NCBI GenBank assembly: GCA_023133185.1
Contig: JAGLWX010000012.1
Location: 1 to 14,629 of the forward strand
Source: Fidelibacterota bacterium
Lineage (GTDB): Bacteria > Fidelibacterota > UBA2242
Reading direction: 5' to 3'
Length of the DNA: 14,629 nt
Part shown: positions 12,891-14,629 of the stretch, piece by piece
How the letters are laid out: every line of letters starts with the position of its first letter
How positions within the stretch are numbered: position 1 is the stretch's first letter
Position numbers and translations under genes: made by a program
Notes under the pieces: model-generated
The model's database searches: none
What the model saw: only the letters and a program-made list of their open reading frames with translations
Told to the model about the DNA's origin: nothing

Positions 12891-14629
12891 ATGAGTCAGC
12901 AAAGAACAGGGCTACCGCCAGAAGCTTATGAAGAAATTCCCGGGGATCAATATCAACCTTATATACCAATAACTGAATCGATGACCGAATTGACATTGAA
13001 ATCTCTGGTCTATGGTTCGTTTTTTGGTATTCTATTTGGAATGGCAAACGCCTATCTCGGGCTGGTGTCCGGTCTTACTATCTCAACTGCAATTCCCCTG
13101 GCTGTGTTAACCGTCGCAGTTGCCAAAATATTCCAGCGATGGACCGGAAAGACATCAATTCTGGAAAATAATATAACCAAGACGACCGGCTCGGCAAGCT
13201 CTTCGCTGGCGTCAGGTATTATTTTTACTATACCGGCGCTAATTATGTGGGGTCAAAGCCCTAGTCTTCTTAAGATTACTCTTATCGGTTTAGCCGGTGG
13301 AATAATCGGTGTTTTATTTATGATACCTCTCAGACGTTTTCTGATAAAAAATGAACATGGCAAACTTCCCTATCCGGAAGGTATCGGCTCCGCTGAAGTT
13401 TTAGTTGCCGCCGACGCCGGTGGCGCCAGCGCTAAAAATGTCTTTACCGGACTGGGAATAGGTTTTGGATATACTTTTCTGATTAGAATAGTGCACCTTT
13501 TCAAGGGTATAATCTGGATCAAAATCCCTTTATTGAAAAAAGGAATGATCGGAATGAATACTCAGCCGGCGCTGCTCGGTGTTGGTTATATATTAGGATT
13601 TAGGATCGGTTTGATTATGGTAGCGGGCGGATTATTATCCTGGCTCGTTTTGATTCCGGCGCTGGCTTATTATGGAGATGCCGTCGCACATCCAATTTTC
13701 CCAGCCACCGTTAAATTGATCGCCGATATGGATCCGCATGAAATATGGACGACTTATATCAGATATATTGGCGCCGGCGCTGTTGCTACCGCCGGATTCA
13801 TCACTCTTATTAAATCAATCCCGACTATTGTGTCATCTTTTAAAATTGGTATTCAACATATTAAAGAGGCTAAAGCAGGAAAAGAGGTTGATAGAACCGA
13901 TGATGATCTTTCTTTAAAAGTTGTGTTTGTCGGAGTTGGTATTACAGCTCTATTTATTGCAATTATTCCAACTATCTTTGATTTTTCAGGTTCATTTTTT
14001 GTCAGATTACTTGCTGCTCTACTTGCCACCGTTTTTGCATTTTTCTTTGTTACGGTATCTGCAAGAATCGTCGGTTTAGTCGGAGTAACATCCAATCCTA
14101 CTTCCGGAATGGTAATAGCTACGCTTATTTTCACCAGTCTTATTTTCATGGGCTTAGGTTTTAAAGGGTTAGAAGCCAAAATTGCCGTTATCACAATTGG
14201 CGGAATTGTCGGGGTAGCCGCATCAATAGCCGGTGATACATCTCAGGATTTAAAAGCGGGATTTCTCATCGGAGCCACTCCTCGTAAACAACAGATAGGC
14301 GAGCTGGTCGGTGTTCTCACTACGGCGTTTTTTGTAGCGGGTAGTGTACTAATTCTGGGTAAAGCGCACGGTTTCGATTCCGCAGAGTTGCCTGCTCCGC
14401 AAGCCAGTATGATGAAAATGATAATTGATGGATTGATCAGCCATAATATTCCCTGGGTTCTCGTATTTATCGGAGTTGGAATTACTTTTTTCGTCCATTT
14501 TGTAATTCGGATTCCCTCCCTGGCTTTTGCTGTTGGTGTATATCTCCCCGTTTCAACTATGGTACCTATTTTTATCGGTGGTACTATTAGAAAAATGATT
14601 GAAGAACGCTGTGGAGATAATAAAGAGTT
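12891..14629 (+). CDS. OPT-family oligopeptide transporter (C-terminus off window)
   Basis: The frame is open from ATG 12891 to the right edge: 579 codons and no stop, so perhaps 60-100 residues are missing against the usual prokaryotic OPT length. It starts with a short cytoplasmic segment (L-P-P-E-A-Y-E-E-I-P-G near residue 8), then many membrane segments. Signature motifs: N-I-T-K-T-T-G-S-A-S-S-S at 94-105, K-L-P-Y-P-E-G at 158-164, V-T-S-N-P-T-S-G-M at 399-407, A-G-D-T-S-Q-D-L-K-A-G at 447-457 and Y-L-P-V-S-T-M-V-P-I at 551-560. OPT proteins are inner-membrane, proton-coupled importers of oligopeptides (some carry metal chelates). AAGGAG (12878-12883) lies 7 nt before the ATG. Placement behind the dipeptide epimerase favours peptide import, probably under the same promoter. 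Confidence 0.9.
   Translation, partial: MSQQRTGLPPEAYEEIPGDQYQPYIPITESMTELTLKSLVYGSFFGILFGMANAYLGLVSGLTISTAIPLAVLTVAVAKIFQRWTGKTSILENNITKTTGSASSSLASGIIFTIPALIMWGQSPSLLKITLIGLAGGIIGVLFMIPLRRFLIKNEHGKLPYPEGIGSAEVLVAADAGGASAKNVFTGLGIGFGYTFLIRIVHLFKGIIWIKIPLLKKGMIGMNTQPALLGVGYILGFRIGLIMVAGGLLSWLVLIPALAYYGDAVAHPIFPATVKLIADMDPHEIWTTYIRYIGAGAVATAGFITLIKSIPTIVSSFKIGIQHIKEAKAGKEVDRTDDDLSLKVVFVGVGITALFIAIIPTIFDFSGSFFVRLLAALLATVFAFFFVTVSARIVGLVGVTSNPTSGMVIATLIFTSLIFMGLGFKGLEAKIAVITIGGIVGVAASIAGDTSQDLKAGFLIGATPRKQQIGELVGVLTTAFFVAGSVLILGKAHGFDSAELPAPQASMMKMIIDGLISHNIPWVLVFIGVGITFFVHFVIRIPSLAFAVGVYLPVSTMVPIFIGGTIRKMIEERCGDNKE

Noticed and set aside
13853..14194. 113-codon antisense frame within the OPT transporter
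   Set aside because: Antisense to strongly conserved OPT motifs; low-complexity Thr/Ala/Lys composition typical of a mirrored membrane gene.

Overview
The window reads as a chromosomal segment of a Gram-negative, moderately AT-rich heterotrophic bacterium. Two outer-membrane beta-barrel proteins with signal peptides show a diderm envelope. An unfused lysine-ketoglutarate reductase/saccharopine dehydrogenase pair, an OPT peptide transporter and a Tat-exported enolase-superfamily enzyme suggest a relative of the FCB group (Calditrichota, KSB1, Marinimicrobia or similar). That placement is inferred from gene style only; there is no rRNA or tRNA gene to anchor it.

Layout, left to right. (1) 1-3400, minus strand: an apparent operon of an ECF-type vitamin/cofactor S component, a plug-plus-barrel outer-membrane protein whose start abuts the S-component stop, and a second outer-membrane barrel protein with two tandem N-terminal beta repeats that runs off the left edge. 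Together they look like a coupled outer/inner-membrane uptake module. (2) 3401-3862: non-coding, with a G-run repeat tract inside imperfect inverted arms and a separate hairpin. (3) 3863-4819, minus: a YhaM-type exoribonuclease (OB fold plus HD domain). (4) 5064-6458, plus: a visibly AT-richer island with two type II toxin-antitoxin pairs, RHH/RelE-ParE and AbrB/RelE. The first has a perfect 20-bp palindrome over its predicted -10 box. The second lies between two near-identical 25-bp direct repeats. (5) 6468-9364, minus: saccharopine dehydrogenase and lysine-ketoglutarate reductase, the two halves of the saccharopine route of lysine breakdown. (6) 9365-9791: non-coding, with short repeats, a hairpin and a striking set of four interlocked 13-bp arms. 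(7) 9792-11402, minus: a YfcC/DcuC-family carrier (TTG start) with a tiny cysteine-rich protein 3 bp behind it. (8) 11582-14629, plus: a Tat-signal dipeptide epimerase followed by an OPT-family oligopeptide transporter that runs off the right edge.

The metabolic genes fit one theme, use of peptides and amino acids: OPT would import peptides, the epimerase would interconvert dipeptide stereoisomers (apparently outside the cytoplasm), the YfcC carrier would move an amino or dicarboxylic acid, and the saccharopine enzymes would degrade lysine. No single gene is a wholly new family by eye. The less ordinary points are the OM/ECF uptake operon, the exported epimerase, the YfcC-linked Cys-rich protein, the interlocked repeat at 9688-9785 and the direct repeats flanking the second toxin-antitoxin locus.
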